DNA of 64,000 nt from Virgibacillus salexigens (lineage in GTDB: Bacteria > Bacillota > Bacilli > Bacillales > Amphibacillaceae): NCBI RefSeq assembly GCF_014905415.1, contig NZ_BNEO01000002.1:372001-436000 (forward strand), given 5' to 3'. Within the stretch, counting starts at the first letter, position 1. Every line of letters starts with the position of its first letter. The notes under the pieces are model-generated. The model saw nothing but the letters and a program-made list of their open reading frames with translations, did no database searches and was not told the origin of the DNA. This document shows positions 18,691 through 28,780 of the stretch, piece after piece. The position numbers and the translations under genes are program-made.

Positions 18691-19807
18691 TGGAATGCTT
18701 TCTCAAGAAGAAATTGATGCACTATTGAAAGTTAGTGCAGAACAAGATAATGAATCTGACAATAAATCCGACACAGTGCAGTATTTAACGAGCATAGAAG
18801 AAGATACACTCGGTGAAATTGGAAATATTTCATTTGGTAGCTCTGCAACTACTTTATCAACGTTATTAAATCAAAAAGTTGAAATTACTACACCGAAAGT
18901 CTCTGTGATGGAGCAGCAAGAATTAGAAGCTTTTACATTTGAACCAGTTAGTATTCAAGTGAACTATGTGGAAGGCTTCACTGGGAAAAATGTGTTTGTA
19001 ATTAAAGCCGAGGATGCTGCAGTTATTTCCGATATTATGCTTGGTGGTGATGGTACGAACCCCACAGATGAATTGAACGAAATTCATATTAGTGCGGTAC
19101 AGGAAGCGATGAATCAAATGATGGGGGCCGCTGCTACGAGTATGTCTACGGTCTTTCAGAAAAAAGTAGATATCTCACCTCCAACCATTCATTTAGAAAA
19201 TCCTGATAATCAATCGGAAATTGCCTTAGATGGAAACCCATTTGTTAAAGTATCGTTTCAATTAAAGGTTGGTAATTTAATAGATTCGAATATTATGCAA
19301 CTAATGCCAGTCCAGTTTGCTAAGGAACTTGTTAATCAATTATTACATGAAGAACCAGCGGAGAAAGAATCTTCAGCTGCGTTGGAGCAAGTGGAGGTGC
19401 CTATGTTTAATCACGAACAAAGTCAATCACTTACATCCGAACAAAAAGATGAAACGCATGTTTTAGGGAATGCAACAACTTATCAACAATCGATCGAGCA
19501 AGCGAATTTTTCTGAATTTGAACCAATCCAATTATCTAATAAAACACAACGTAATCTAGACATGCTGTTAGATATTCCACTAAAAGTTACTGTCGAGTTA
19601 GGAAGAACCAAACGTTCTATTAAAGATATTTTAGAATTATCCTCTGGATCAATTATTGAACTAGACAAACTAGCCGGTGAGCCAGTAGATATTTTAGTAA
19701 ATGAGAAATTAATTGCAACTGGTGAAGTTGTCGTTATTGATGAGAACTTTGGCGTGCGAGTTACGGATATTGCTAGTCCGACAGATCGAATAATGAAATT
19801 AAAATAA
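18683..19807 (+). CDS. fliY: Motor switch phosphatase FliY (FliN/CheC-like)
   Basis: Gram-positive counterpart of FliN. 374 aa: a FliM-like N-terminal CheY-binding segment (MLSQEEIDALLKV), a CheC-type phosphatase domain with two active-site helices (DTLGEIGNISFGSSA and SAVQEAMNQMMGAAA), a variable linker (about 215-280), and a FliN-type SpoA domain at the C-terminus (IPLKVTVELGRTKRSIKDIL). In B. subtilis it dephosphorylates CheY-P. Confidence 0.95.
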   Translation: MNDGMLSQEEIDALLKVSAEQDNESDNKSDTVQYLTSIEEDTLGEIGNISFGSSATTLSTLLNQKVEITTPKVSVMEQQELEAFTFEPVSIQVNYVEGFTGKNVFVIKAEDAAVISDIMLGGDGTNPTDELNEIHISAVQEAMNQMMGAAATSMSTVFQKKVDISPPTIHLENPDNQSEIALDGNPFVKVSFQLKVGNLIDSNIMQLMPVQFAKELVNQLLHEEPAEKESSAALEQVEVPMFNHEQSQSLTSEQKDETHVLGNATTYQQSIEQANFSEFEPIQLSNKTQRNLDMLLDIPLKVTVELGRTKRSIKDILELSSGSIIELDKLAGEPVDILVNEKLIATGEVVVIDENFGVRVTDIASPTDRIMKLK

Positions 19808-19838
19808 TCAATGAATAGATTCATAGGAGGAAGTTAAA

Positions 19839-20204
19839 ATGGCAAATCGTATTTTAATTGTAGATGATGCAGCTTTTATGCGAATGATGATTAAAGATAT
19901 CTTAACAAAGAATGGATTTGAAGTAGTGGCTGAGGCGCAAGACGGAGGCGAAGCGGTAGAGAAGTTCGAGGATGTTTTACCTGATCTAGTCACCATGGAT
20001 ATTACCATGCCAGAGAAAGATGGAATAAGTGCTTTGAAAGAAATAAAAGCAAAACATCCAAACGCAAAAATCATTATGTGCTCAGCCATGGGACAACAGG
20101 CAATGGTCATTGATGCCATTCAAGCAGGAGCAAAAGATTTTATTGTTAAGCCATTCCAGGCAGAACGCGTGATTGAAGCAATTCAAAAGGCATTGCATGA
20201 ATAA
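19839..20204 (+). CDS. cheY: Chemotaxis response regulator CheY
   Basis: Single-domain receiver, 121 aa. Acid pocket D9/D10, phosphoacceptor D54 (VTMDITMP), and the conserved K104 (FIVKPF) are all present. When phosphorylated by CheA it binds FliM/FliY. SD TAGGAGGAAG precedes ATG 19839. Confidence 0.96.
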   Translation: MANRILIVDDAAFMRMMIKDILTKNGFEVVAEAQDGGEAVEKFEDVLPDLVTMDITMPEKDGISALKEIKAKHPNAKIIMCSAMGQQAMVIDAIQAGAKDFIVKPFQAERVIEAIQKALHE

Positions 20205-20219
20205 AGTGAGTGAAGAATA

Positions 20220-20867
20220 TTGAGAAAATATATCTGTTTCTGTAGCATCATTTTATGTTTCTTTATTCTGATACTGACACCAAGAGAAATAGCTGCAGAA
20301 ACAACATCTGTAAATGATTGTATTGAACAACAGAAAGATTGTGAACAAACAGAAGAAGCACCTACGTCGAATTCGGAAAATGAGAGTGAAGTGAAGACAC
20401 AGACTGACCCATTATGGTTAAGTATGGTGAAGTTAGTATTTGCATTATTGCTCGTATTGGGACTGATTTATCTCCTGTTACGATTTATCAAAAAACGAAA
20501 TGTTTTATTCAGTCAAGTGAAGACGTTGGAGAATCTTGGTGGTATATCACTTGGGCAGAATAAGTCCATACAAATTATTCGCGTAGGTAATAACTATTAT
20601 TTAATCGGTGTAGGCGAAAATGTGGAGTTATTACGAGAAATTACAGACCAATCATTTATTGATGAATTAACTCGAAGAAATAGCTCCAATTCGGATGATG
20701 GATTCTTTTCATTGTTTCATAAAATAGGAGTAAATGGGAGACCCCATAGCTCAAAAGGAAAAGAAAGTTTTGATGGTCTTTTTGCAAAGGAACTGGATAA
20801 ACTCAAGCAAAATCGAACTGACTTAATAAAACAATTCAACAAGCAAAAGGAAGATAAGCATGAATGA
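20220..20867 (+). CDS. fliO: Flagellar export protein FliO (FliZ)
   Basis: Bacillus FliZ, the FliO-type export accessory protein. 215 aa with a TTG start, an N-terminal signal peptide (about 1-26, cleavage near EIAAE), a Cys-containing extracellular stretch, one membrane helix (about 68-87) and a cytoplasmic FliO domain (LGGISLGQNKSIQIIRVGNN). It overlaps fliP by 8 nt. Confidence 0.88.
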   Translation: MRKYICFCSIILCFFILILTPREIAAETTSVNDCIEQQKDCEQTEEAPTSNSENESEVKTQTDPLWLSMVKLVFALLLVLGLIYLLLRFIKKRNVLFSQVKTLENLGGISLGQNKSIQIIRVGNNYYLIGVGENVELLREITDQSFIDELTRRNSSNSDDGFFSLFHKIGVNGRPHSSKGKESFDGLFAKELDKLKQNRTDLIKQFNKQKEDKHE

Positions 20868-21525
20868 ATTTATCGATATGTTTTCTGGTTCCGATCCGAC
20901 AAATGTAGCAACTTCGGTTAAGCTTGTACTCTTACTCACAATTTTGTCACTTGCTCCGAGTATTTTAATTTTAATGACAAGTTTTACTAGAATCATTATT
21001 GTACTGTCATTTGTACGAACTTCTTTAGCGACGCAACAAATGCCACCGAATCAAGTGTTAATTGGCTTAGCTCTTTTCTTAACCTTTTTTATTATGGCTC
21101 CGGTGTTTAATGAGATTTACGACGAAGCCTTAGAACCATTATTTAAAGAAGAAATTTCGCTAGATGAAGCCTATGAAGGGGCTAGTTTACCCATTAAAGA
21201 ATTTATGGCTGAACATACGAGACAAAAGGATTTGGCACTGTTTTTGAATTATGCTGAATTGGAGCAGCCAGAATCAGTACAAGCGATTCCACTTACTACG
21301 TTAGTACCGGCATTTGCCATTAGTGAATTAAAAACGGCGTTTCAAATGGGGTTTATGATATTTGTACCATTTTTAATTATAGATATGGCAGTAGCTAGTG
21401 TTTTGATGTCAATGGGAATGATGATGTTACCTCCTGTAATGATTTCATTACCATTTAAGATTTTATTATTTGTCTTAGTGGATGGCTGGTATTTAATTAC
21501 GCATTCACTACTAGATGGTTTTTAA
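20860..21525 (+). CDS. fliP: Flagellar export gate protein FliP
   Basis: Polytopic membrane component of the type III export gate. 221 aa with the signature FTRIIIVLSFVRTSLATQQMP (quoted as FTRIIIVLSFVRTSL and ATQQMP) and the C-terminal membrane block (FVPFLIIDMAVASVLMSMGM). No long N-terminal signal extension is seen, as usual in Bacillus. Confidence 0.97.
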   Translation: MNEFIDMFSGSDPTNVATSVKLVLLLTILSLAPSILILMTSFTRIIIVLSFVRTSLATQQMPPNQVLIGLALFLTFFIMAPVFNEIYDEALEPLFKEEISLDEAYEGASLPIKEFMAEHTRQKDLALFLNYAELEQPESVQAIPLTTLVPAFAISELKTAFQMGFMIFVPFLIIDMAVASVLMSMGMMMLPPVMISLPFKILLFVLVDGWYLITHSLLDGF

Positions 21526-21551
21526 GAAAGCATTAAAGGGGGATCTATTCG

Positions 21552-21821
21552 ATGAGCAGTGAGTTTGTTTTAAGTCTTGCTGAAAAAGGCGTATTTACAA
21601 TCTTGTTAGTGACAGGTCCATTATTAATTTTAGCATTGGCGGTTGGATTGTTAGTGAGTATTTTCCAAGCGACAACACAAATACAAGAACAGACCTTGGC
21701 CTTTATCCCGAAAATTGTTGCTGTATTAGTTGGCCTGATTTTCTTTGGACCATGGATGCTGACGGAAATGGTAGAGTTTACTTCCGATTTATTTCAAAAT
21801 ATAAATCAGTTTGTAGGGTAA
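21552..21821 (+). CDS. fliQ: Flagellar export gate protein FliQ
   Basis: 89 aa with two membrane helices and the FliQ motif LLVSIFQATTQIQEQTLAFI. It lies between fliP and fliR in the standard order, with fliR starting 3 nt after its stop. Confidence 0.96.
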   Translation: MSSEFVLSLAEKGVFTILLVTGPLLILALAVGLLVSIFQATTQIQEQTLAFIPKIVAVLVGLIFFGPWMLTEMVEFTSDLFQNINQFVG

Positions 21822-21824
21822 TGT

Positions 21825-22604
21825 ATGTTAGATGTTATTGATGTTAATAGTCTTCCAGTTTTTTTATTAATTTTAGTACGTGTTGTAGCCTTTTTTGCAA
21901 CGATGCCATTATTCTCATATCGTACTATTCCTAGACCGTTTAAGCTTGGTCTTAGCTTCTTCTTGGCTTTCCTCATATTTTATACAGTAGATGGAGGAAG
22001 TATTGCCTTTGATGGGACCTATTTGTTTTTGATTATGAAAGAGGCGCTAGTGGGCCTTCTAATCGGTTTAATTGCCTATATCATTCTTTCCGCTGTACAA
22101 ATTGCTGGTGGTTTTATTGATTTTCAGATGGGATTTGCAATTGCTAATGTAATTGATCCGCAAACAGGCGCTCAGAGTCCGTTAACCGGCCAGTATTTTT
22201 ATATTATTGCTTTATTATTCTTATTATCGGTGAATGGCCATCACATATTAATAGATGGAATAGTAAATAGCTATCATTTTATACCTATCGATAGGTTCAT
22301 TCCTTTTCAAAACGAAAACATTGCTCAATTTGTAATAGAAACGTTTAATCAAATGTTTTTAATAGCTTTTCAAATAGCGATACCTATTGTGGGCTGCTTA
22401 TTTCTTGTAGATGTAGCCCTGGGCATTGTGGCAAAAACTGTACCACAATTAAATGTATTTGTTGTTGGTCTCCCATTAAAGATATTCGTTAGTTTTGTAG
22501 CTTTATTGTTTTTTATGAGCTTATACATTGTTTTAGTAAAGCATTTATTCGAAATACTATTCACTACTATTCGAGGTTTAATGCAATTATTCGGAGGTGG
22601 ATAG
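21825..22604 (+). CDS. fliR: Flagellar export gate protein FliR
   Basis: 259-aa polytopic membrane protein of the export gate, with FliR hallmarks (FIDFQMGFAIANVIDPQTG and the C-terminal VGLPLKIFVSF). The flhB SD lies in its last codons. Confidence 0.95.
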   Translation: MLDVIDVNSLPVFLLILVRVVAFFATMPLFSYRTIPRPFKLGLSFFLAFLIFYTVDGGSIAFDGTYLFLIMKEALVGLLIGLIAYIILSAVQIAGGFIDFQMGFAIANVIDPQTGAQSPLTGQYFYIIALLFLLSVNGHHILIDGIVNSYHFIPIDRFIPFQNENIAQFVIETFNQMFLIAFQIAIPIVGCLFLVDVALGIVAKTVPQLNVFVVGLPLKIFVSFVALLFFMSLYIVLVKHLFEILFTTIRGLMQLFGGG

Positions 22605-22605
22605 C

Positions 22606-23685
22606 ATGCAGCTAAAAATAGATTTACAGTTTTTTGCTGGGGAAAAGACTGAAAAGGCCACTCCAAAAAAGAGACAAGATGAACGTAAAAAGGGTAAGGT
22701 AGCTAAAAGCCAAGATGTAAATACCGCGATTTTATTATTATTTTCATTTATCGTTCTTTTTGTGTTTGGAAGCTCGATGAAGGATGGAATGACTTCCTTA
22801 TTTGAACATACATTTACAGAATTCATTCATTGGGATGTTACAGAGGCAACGGTACATCAATTGTTTACTGGGGCTACTGTTGAAATTGCTAAAATCTTAG
22901 CGCCAATTATGCTGATTGCATTAATTGCAGGAATTGCCTCCAACTTTTTGCAAATCGGATTTCTGTTTACTACAGAATCGATAAAATTTGATTTAAAGAA
23001 AATTGACCCAATTCAGGGAGCGAAGCGGATTTTCTCCGTGCGCGCTTTAGTAGAATTACTAAAGTCATTATTAAAGATTGTTTGTATTGGTGCAGTTACG
23101 TTTGCGGTTATTTGGATTTACAAAGATGATATGATGATGCTTGCTTTTAAAACGGCCGATAGCGCCCTTGCTTTCTTTGGTCAGGTAACGATGGTGATGG
23201 GGATTACGGCTACAATTGTTCTACTAGTTCTATCTGTGCTTGATTATGTTTATCAGCGTTACGACTATGAAAAAAACCTGAGAATGTCAAAACAAGATAT
23301 TAAAGACGAGTATAAAAATATTGAAGGGGATCCTTTAATTAAATCTAAAATAAAAGAAAAACAAAGGCAAATGGCAACTCGTAGAATGATGAGTGAAGTT
23401 CCGCAAGCTGATGTAGTTATAACAAACCCAACTCATTTTGCGATAGCGATTAAATACGATGAAGCAAAGGCAAGTGCACCTTATATTCTTGCTAAAGGTG
23501 CAGATGAAGTCGCCTGGAAGATTAAAGAAATAGCTAAGGCAAATGAGATTATTACTGTAGAAAACAAGCCGCTTGCCCGTTCCTTATATGGTTCGGTGGA
23601 TATCGGTGAAGTGATTCCCGAAGAATTTTTTAAAGCTGTTGCAGAAATATTAGCTTATGTATACAAGCTGGAGAACAAAGTTTAG
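22606..23685 (+). CDS. flhB: Flagellar export switch protein FlhB
   Basis: Export apparatus protein that switches substrate class after autocleavage. 359 aa: basic N-terminus (EKTEKATPKKRQDERKKGKV), four membrane helices, and a cytoplasmic domain with the self-cleaving NPTH motif at about 274-277. ATG 22606 has GGAGGTGG at proper spacing; GTG 22597 lies within that SD. It starts 1 nt after the fliR stop. Confidence 0.96.
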   Translation: MQLKIDLQFFAGEKTEKATPKKRQDERKKGKVAKSQDVNTAILLLFSFIVLFVFGSSMKDGMTSLFEHTFTEFIHWDVTEATVHQLFTGATVEIAKILAPIMLIALIAGIASNFLQIGFLFTTESIKFDLKKIDPIQGAKRIFSVRALVELLKSLLKIVCIGAVTFAVIWIYKDDMMMLAFKTADSALAFFGQVTMVMGITATIVLLVLSVLDYVYQRYDYEKNLRMSKQDIKDEYKNIEGDPLIKSKIKEKQRQMATRRMMSEVPQADVVITNPTHFAIAIKYDEAKASAPYILAKGADEVAWKIKEIAKANEIITVENKPLARSLYGSVDIGEVIPEEFFKAVAEILAYVYKLENKV

Positions 23686-23704
23686 GCATTAAGGAGAGAC
23701 CTCA

Positions 23705-25738
23705 ATGAAAGCAAAAGACTTATCCGTCCTTTTAGGTGTTATTTTAATTATTATTATGTTAATTATTCCATTACCAGGATGGATGCTAAGTGTACTTATT
23801 CTATGTAATATTTCTTTGGCACTTATTGTAATTTTAGTATCAATGAATACACAAGAAGCTCTGCAGTTTTCTGTATTTCCAACACTTCTTTTGCTATTAA
23901 CATTATTTCGTTTAGGTCTGAATGTTTCGACCACTCGATCCATTTTGTCGGAGGCAGATGCTGGAGGTGTTGTTGATACATTCGGTTCTTTTGTTATAGG
24001 TGGAAACCCCCTTGTTGGGTTCGTTGTTTTTGTTATTTTAGTGATTATTCAATTTCTTGTAATTACCAAAGGATCAGAGAGAGTTTCTGAAGTTGCTGCG
24101 CGTTTCACTTTAGATGCGATGCCAGGTAAACAGATGAGTATCGATGCTGATTTAAATGCAGGGTTAATCTCAGAACAACAAGCAAAGGAGCGCCGTGAAA
24201 AAATAGAGAAAGAAGCGGACTTTCATGGGTCCATGGATGGTGCCAGTAAGTTTGTTAAAGGGGATGCTATTGCAGGTATTATTATCGTTTTAATTAATAT
24301 TATTTTTGGATTAATTATCGGCATGGTTCAAATGGATCTGTCATTTCAAGAAGCGATTAATACCTTTATGCGTTTGACCGTAGGGGATGGTTTAGTTAGT
24401 CAAATACCAGCACTTCTTATTTCTACTGCTACGGGTATTGTGGTGACCAGAACGGCTGGACAAGGCAATTTAGGTACGGATGTTACTGGACAGCTTATGC
24501 AATATCCTAAGTTATTATTTATTGCTGCGGGTACCGTCTTTTTACTAGGTTTAACGCCAATTAATTTCTTTTTAACAACGATCTTAGCTGGTTTACTCGC
24601 TTTAAGCGGATACATGTTATTAAAACAATCTGAAACAGTTATTCAACCTGATGTAGAGGAAGAGGATCAGACAGAGAGCTCTGCGATGAAGTCTCCAGAA
24701 AATGTCGTACATTTATTAAATATGGATCCAATTGAGTTTGAATTTGGCTATTCATTAATCCCGCTTGCAGATGCGAACCAGGGTGGAGATCTGCTTGATC
24801 GAATTGTCATGATTCGCAGGCAATTAGCAATTGAACTAGGAATTGTAATACCGGTCGTACGAATTAGAGATAATATTCAGTTAAATCCAAACGAATATCG
24901 TCTTAAAATTAAGGGCAATGAAGTCGCTCATGGTGAATTGCTACTTGATCATTATTTAGCCATGGCACCTGATATTGAAAATGATAACATGGAAGGGGTA
25001 AACACAACAGAACCAGCTTTTGGTCTTCCTGCAAAATGGATAAATGAAGAGGTAAAGGATGAAGCTGAATTATCGGGATACACCGTAGTAGACCCACCGT
25101 CCGTTGTATCGACTCATTTAACCGAGGTAATTAAACAACATGCGCATGAGCTACTAGGTAGACAAGAAACAAAACAGTTAATTGATCATTTAAAAGAATC
25201 TTTTCCAATTTTGGTAGAAGAAGTAACCCCAGAGCCCTTAGCAGTGGGCGAATTACAAAAAGTATTAAGCAAATTATTAAAAGAAAAAGTTTCCATAAGA
25301 AATTTACCTATCATTTTTGAAACACTTGCAGATTTTTCAAAGTTAACGAATGATACCGAATTACTAGCAGAGTATGTCAGGCAATCCTTATCTGCACAGA
25401 TTACCAAGCAGTATACCGAAGCAGATAAAAGCCTAAAAGTAGTGACACTGTCAGCGCAGGCTGAAAAGGCAATCGCTGATAGTATTCAGCAAACAGAGCA
25501 TGGCAGCTATTTATCAATGGAACCAGATATCCAACAGAAGTTGATTGAGCAGACACAAGGAGAGGTAGAAAAGCTAACGTTGCAAGAAGAAAATGCACTC
25601 CTCCTATGTTCACCAGCAGTACGTATGTATGTAAAACAATTAATCGAACGCTTTTTACCACAGGTGGTTGTCTTATCCTTTAATGAGTTAGAACCGAATG
25701 TACAAGTACAAAGTGTTGGGGTGGTGAATATTGCTTGA
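23705..25738 (+). CDS. flhA: Flagellar export protein FlhA
   Basis: Ring-forming export channel subunit. 677 aa: an N-terminal membrane domain with the conserved loop (FTLDAMPGKQMSIDADLNAG, near 138-157), and a large cytoplasmic domain (about 330-677) that docks substrates and chaperones. Its stop overlaps the TTG start of flhF. Confidence 0.97.
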   Translation: MKAKDLSVLLGVILIIIMLIIPLPGWMLSVLILCNISLALIVILVSMNTQEALQFSVFPTLLLLLTLFRLGLNVSTTRSILSEADAGGVVDTFGSFVIGGNPLVGFVVFVILVIIQFLVITKGSERVSEVAARFTLDAMPGKQMSIDADLNAGLISEQQAKERREKIEKEADFHGSMDGASKFVKGDAIAGIIIVLINIIFGLIIGMVQMDLSFQEAINTFMRLTVGDGLVSQIPALLISTATGIVVTRTAGQGNLGTDVTGQLMQYPKLLFIAAGTVFLLGLTPINFFLTTILAGLLALSGYMLLKQSETVIQPDVEEEDQTESSAMKSPENVVHLLNMDPIEFEFGYSLIPLADANQGGDLLDRIVMIRRQLAIELGIVIPVVRIRDNIQLNPNEYRLKIKGNEVAHGELLLDHYLAMAPDIENDNMEGVNTTEPAFGLPAKWINEEVKDEAELSGYTVVDPPSVVSTHLTEVIKQHAHELLGRQETKQLIDHLKESFPILVEEVTPEPLAVGELQKVLSKLLKEKVSIRNLPIIFETLADFSKLTNDTELLAEYVRQSLSAQITKQYTEADKSLKVVTLSAQAEKAIADSIQQTEHGSYLSMEPDIQQKLIEQTQGEVEKLTLQEENALLLCSPAVRMYVKQLIERFLPQVVVLSFNELEPNVQVQSVGVVNIA

Positions 25739-26856
25739 AGGTGAAAAAATATGTGGCTCATTCGATGCCGGAAGCTATGAAACAAATCAGAAAAGAGTTA
25801 GGTAAGGACGCAGTTATTCTACATTCTCGAGAGGTGAAGCGGGGGAGCCGTATCTTTGGGCTTGGCAAAAAAACGAAAATTGAAGTTGTAGCTGCGAAAG
25901 ATTCTGACCCGCTGATTTATAACCAAACCCGTCAAGAAGGATTGACTGCAGAGAAACGGCAGGCGAAGGAACCAAAACAAGAATCTAACTCAAATGTATT
26001 AGAGGAATTACAACAAGTAAAAAAGCTTTTATTTCAATCTTCGCTTCAAGGTATCCAATACCCAGTTGATTTTCAAGTAGTATATAATCAATTACTTGAG
26101 CAAGAAGTTGAGGTTGAAATAGCAACCTCCATCATGGAAGCAGTTATCGAGCGAGAAAAAACAGCAAAGATCCATCATTCATCTTCTGAGCTTGCTGAAG
26201 AAGTGAATAAGGAGATTGAAAGGCGGTTGCAATCCACTCATTTTGAAGGTATATCAGAACAAAGCCAAATTATCTATTTTGTAGGGCCAACTGGTGTTGG
26301 CAAAACTACAACATTAGCAAAAATTGCTGCAACATCCAAATTACAGGAGCATAAAAGTATTGCCTTTATAACAACAGATACATATCGAATCGCTGCTGTA
26401 GAACAATTAAAAACGTATGCTCAATTATTAAATGTACCTTTAGAAGTAGCGTATTCAAATGAAGAATTACAAAAAGCGATTATGAAATTCGCTGCCTATG
26501 ATCTCATATTTGTTGATACTGCAGGTAGGAATTTTCGAAATGATCAAGATGTAATTAACTTCCAAGAAGGTTTACCAACGAACGAAGCATCCGAAGTATT
26601 TTTAGTATTATCCTTATCCGCTAAACCAAAGGACATTCTAGATGTCTATGATCAATTCAGAAGTATCGCAATAAAAGCAGTTATTGCTACGAAAATGGAT
26701 GAGACGAGACAATATGGAAGTTTATTAAATATTACTTTAGGAAGAAAAATAGGGATTGCCTATATTACGAACGGGCAAAATGTACCTGATGACATAACGC
26801 GACCTGATGCCAAAATGATCTCCAACTTTATCTTAGGTGAACATAATGAAATATGA
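25735..26856 (+). CDS. flhF: SRP-family GTPase FlhF
   Basis: GTPase controlling flagellar number and placement. 373 aa: an N-terminal basic B domain (MKVKKYVAHSMPEAMKQIRK), a linker, and an SRP-type NG domain with G1 [17 protein letters not shown] near 183 and DTAGR near 261. The TTG start overlaps the flhA stop; GTG 25741 is an alternative two codons in. Its end overlaps flhG by 11 nt. Confidence 0.95.
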   Translation: MKVKKYVAHSMPEAMKQIRKELGKDAVILHSREVKRGSRIFGLGKKTKIEVVAAKDSDPLIYNQTRQEGLTAEKRQAKEPKQESNSNVLEELQQVKKLLFQSSLQGIQYPVDFQVVYNQLLEQEVEVEIATSIMEAVIEREKTAKIHHSSSELAEEVNKEIERRLQSTHFEGISEQSQIIYFVGPTGVGKTTTLAKIAATSKLQEHKSIAFITTDTYRIAAVEQLKTYAQLLNVPLEVAYSNEELQKAIMKFAAYDLIFVDTAGRNFRNDQDVINFQEGLPTNEASEVFLVLSLSAKPKDILDVYDQFRSIAIKAVIATKMDETRQYGSLLNITLGRKIGIAYITNGQNVPDDITRPDAKMISNFILGEHNEI

Positions 26857-27712
26857 TCAAGCGGCGATACTTCGTCAAAAGATGCAAACGTTCAACCAAC
26901 TGTATAACTCAAAAACGATAGCTGTACTAAGCGGAAAAGATGGAGTTGGAAAGTCGAATATAACCGTTAATTTCTCCTTGGCGCTAATAGAGAGCGGTAA
27001 AAAAGTTCTGGTTGTTGATATGGATATAGGAATGGGGAATAGTGATATTTTATTGGGGTTGCAGGTAGAAAAAACAATGATTGATATGTTCGAGGATAAT
27101 CTTTCTCTTTTTGAAATTATTCAGACCGGCCCCCGAAACCTTGACTATATCGCAGCAGGTTCAGGTTTATCTTCTATTTTTTCCATGAAGGATCATCATA
27201 AACAACTGTTTTTCAATCAATATGGCCAAGTTATAGGTCTTTATGATTACGTTATATTCGATATGGGGGCTGGAGTCACCCGGTATGCAATGTCTTTCGT
27301 GTTAGCATCAGACGAATGTTTTATTGTAACCACACCAGAACCAACAGCTATTACTGACGCATACAGTATGATAAAACATATTCTTCATTATAATCATACC
27401 ATTCCTATACAGGTTATAATGAACCGCTCCCAATCAGGGAACAAAGGTTGGAAGCTGTTAGAACGGTTTACAAAGGTTGTCGATCAATTTCTTCATGTTC
27501 AAATTGGTGCATTAGGTGTACTTCCATATGATAAAACGGTAAATCAGGCAGTTATTAACCAGACACCGTTTTTCGTTGAAAAAGAAAGGTCTACTATTTC
27601 TAAAGCGATGAGGAAAATGGCAGGCGATTATCTTAAAACACAGAATAATAGACAGGATTTCACTTCCTCCTCTTTTTTACAGAAGTTAAAACAGATCGTG
27701 AAAGAAAGGTAA
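26846..27712 (+). CDS. flhG: MinD-like ATPase FlhG (YlxH) with altered Walker A
   Basis: Partner of FlhF in setting flagellar number and pattern. The 288-aa protein has the MinD/ParA fold: the phosphate-binding loop near residue 33 (SGKDGVGKS), the switch region DMDIGMGNSDILLG, and FDMGAG. The usual KGGVGKS is KDGVGKS here: both lysines are kept but one loop Gly is Asp. ATG 26846 has AGGTGA before it and overlaps flhF. Confidence 0.93.
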   Translation: MKYDQAAILRQKMQTFNQLYNSKTIAVLSGKDGVGKSNITVNFSLALIESGKKVLVVDMDIGMGNSDILLGLQVEKTMIDMFEDNLSLFEIIQTGPRNLDYIAAGSGLSSIFSMKDHHKQLFFNQYGQVIGLYDYVIFDMGAGVTRYAMSFVLASDECFIVTTPEPTAITDAYSMIKHILHYNHTIPIQVIMNRSQSGNKGWKLLERFTKVVDQFLHVQIGALGVLPYDKTVNQAVINQTPFFVEKERSTISKAMRKMAGDYLKTQNNRQDFTSSSFLQKLKQIVKER

Positions 27713-27718
27713 TCTTAT

Positions 27719-28765
27719 ATGCACTTCATACGAGTTATTATTATTGATGATTCTGCGTTTATGCGTAAGGTCCTTACAGACATGTTACACAGCGATGATC
27801 GAATAGAAGTAGTTGGTACAGCTAGAAATGGAGAGGATGGGCTTAAAAAAGTAAAAGAGCTGCGCCCTGATGTTGTCACGCTGGATATTCAGATGCCAAT
27901 TATGGATGGGATTACAACGCTAAAGGAGTTGATGAATCTATATCCAGTCCCTGTAGTTATGTTGTCCAGTGCTACGAATGATTCTACGAAACAAACAGTC
28001 CAAGCCATCTCAAGTGGCGCAGTAGATTTTATCGAAAAACCTTCTGGTCCAATATCTTTAGATATTGAGTCAATGAAACAAGATATTATTCAAAAAGTGG
28101 TTATGGCTTCAAGAATAACCTTTCCAGTCGGTGAACGAAGTAAAAACAATAGAATGACTGTTTCAAAATTAGAAGCATTCTCTACGAACTACAAAAAAAA
28201 TATTGTAGCAATCGGAACTTCTACTGGCGGCCCGCGAGCGTTACAACAAATTATCGCTCGTTTACCAGCAACAATTAATGCTCCGATCCTTGTCGTACAA
28301 CATATGCCTGCGGGGTTTACAAAGTCACTTGCCATACGATTAGATCAATCATCTGCACTGAAGGTAAAAGAGGCGATTCACGGTGAAGTTATAGTGAATG
28401 GCACCGTATATATAGCACCTGGTAATTTACATATGAAACTTAAAGTCGTTGGAGCAACTACCTCAATTGTTCTTACGAAAGAAGCGGTGGTAAATGGACA
28501 TCGTCCCGCTGTTGATACGTTATTTCATTCGCTTGCTGAAATAGAAAGCGTGAATAAACTAGCGATTATTCTAACGGGAATGGGAAGTGATGGGACGAAT
28601 GGAATAAAAAAATTAAAGGAAACAGACGAAAACACGATGGTTATCGCGGAGTCTGAAGAGACGGCGATTGTACATGGAATGCCAAAAGCAGCGGTTCGGA
28701 CAAATTTAGTTAATCAAGAATTGCCTTTACTAGAAATAAGTAGGTTAATTACCAAATTAGTATAA
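27719..28765 (+). CDS. cheB: Chemotaxis protein-glutamate methylesterase CheB
   Basis: Removes methyl groups from chemoreceptors and deamidates glutamines. 348 aa: a receiver domain with phosphoacceptor D56 (TLDIQMP) and a C-terminal CheB esterase domain with its catalytic Ser in GTSTGGPRAL, His in VQHMPAGFT and Asp in LTGMGSDGTNG. SD AAAGGTAA precedes ATG 27719. Confidence 0.97.
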   Translation: MHFIRVIIIDDSAFMRKVLTDMLHSDDRIEVVGTARNGEDGLKKVKELRPDVVTLDIQMPIMDGITTLKELMNLYPVPVVMLSSATNDSTKQTVQAISSGAVDFIEKPSGPISLDIESMKQDIIQKVVMASRITFPVGERSKNNRMTVSKLEAFSTNYKKNIVAIGTSTGGPRALQQIIARLPATINAPILVVQHMPAGFTKSLAIRLDQSSALKVKEAIHGEVIVNGTVYIAPGNLHMKLKVVGATTSIVLTKEAVVNGHRPAVDTLFHSLAEIESVNKLAIILTGMGSDGTNGIKKLKETDENTMVIAESEETAIVHGMPKAAVRTNLVNQELPLLEISRLITKLV

Positions 28766-28780
28766 ATGGAGGGGAAATAG

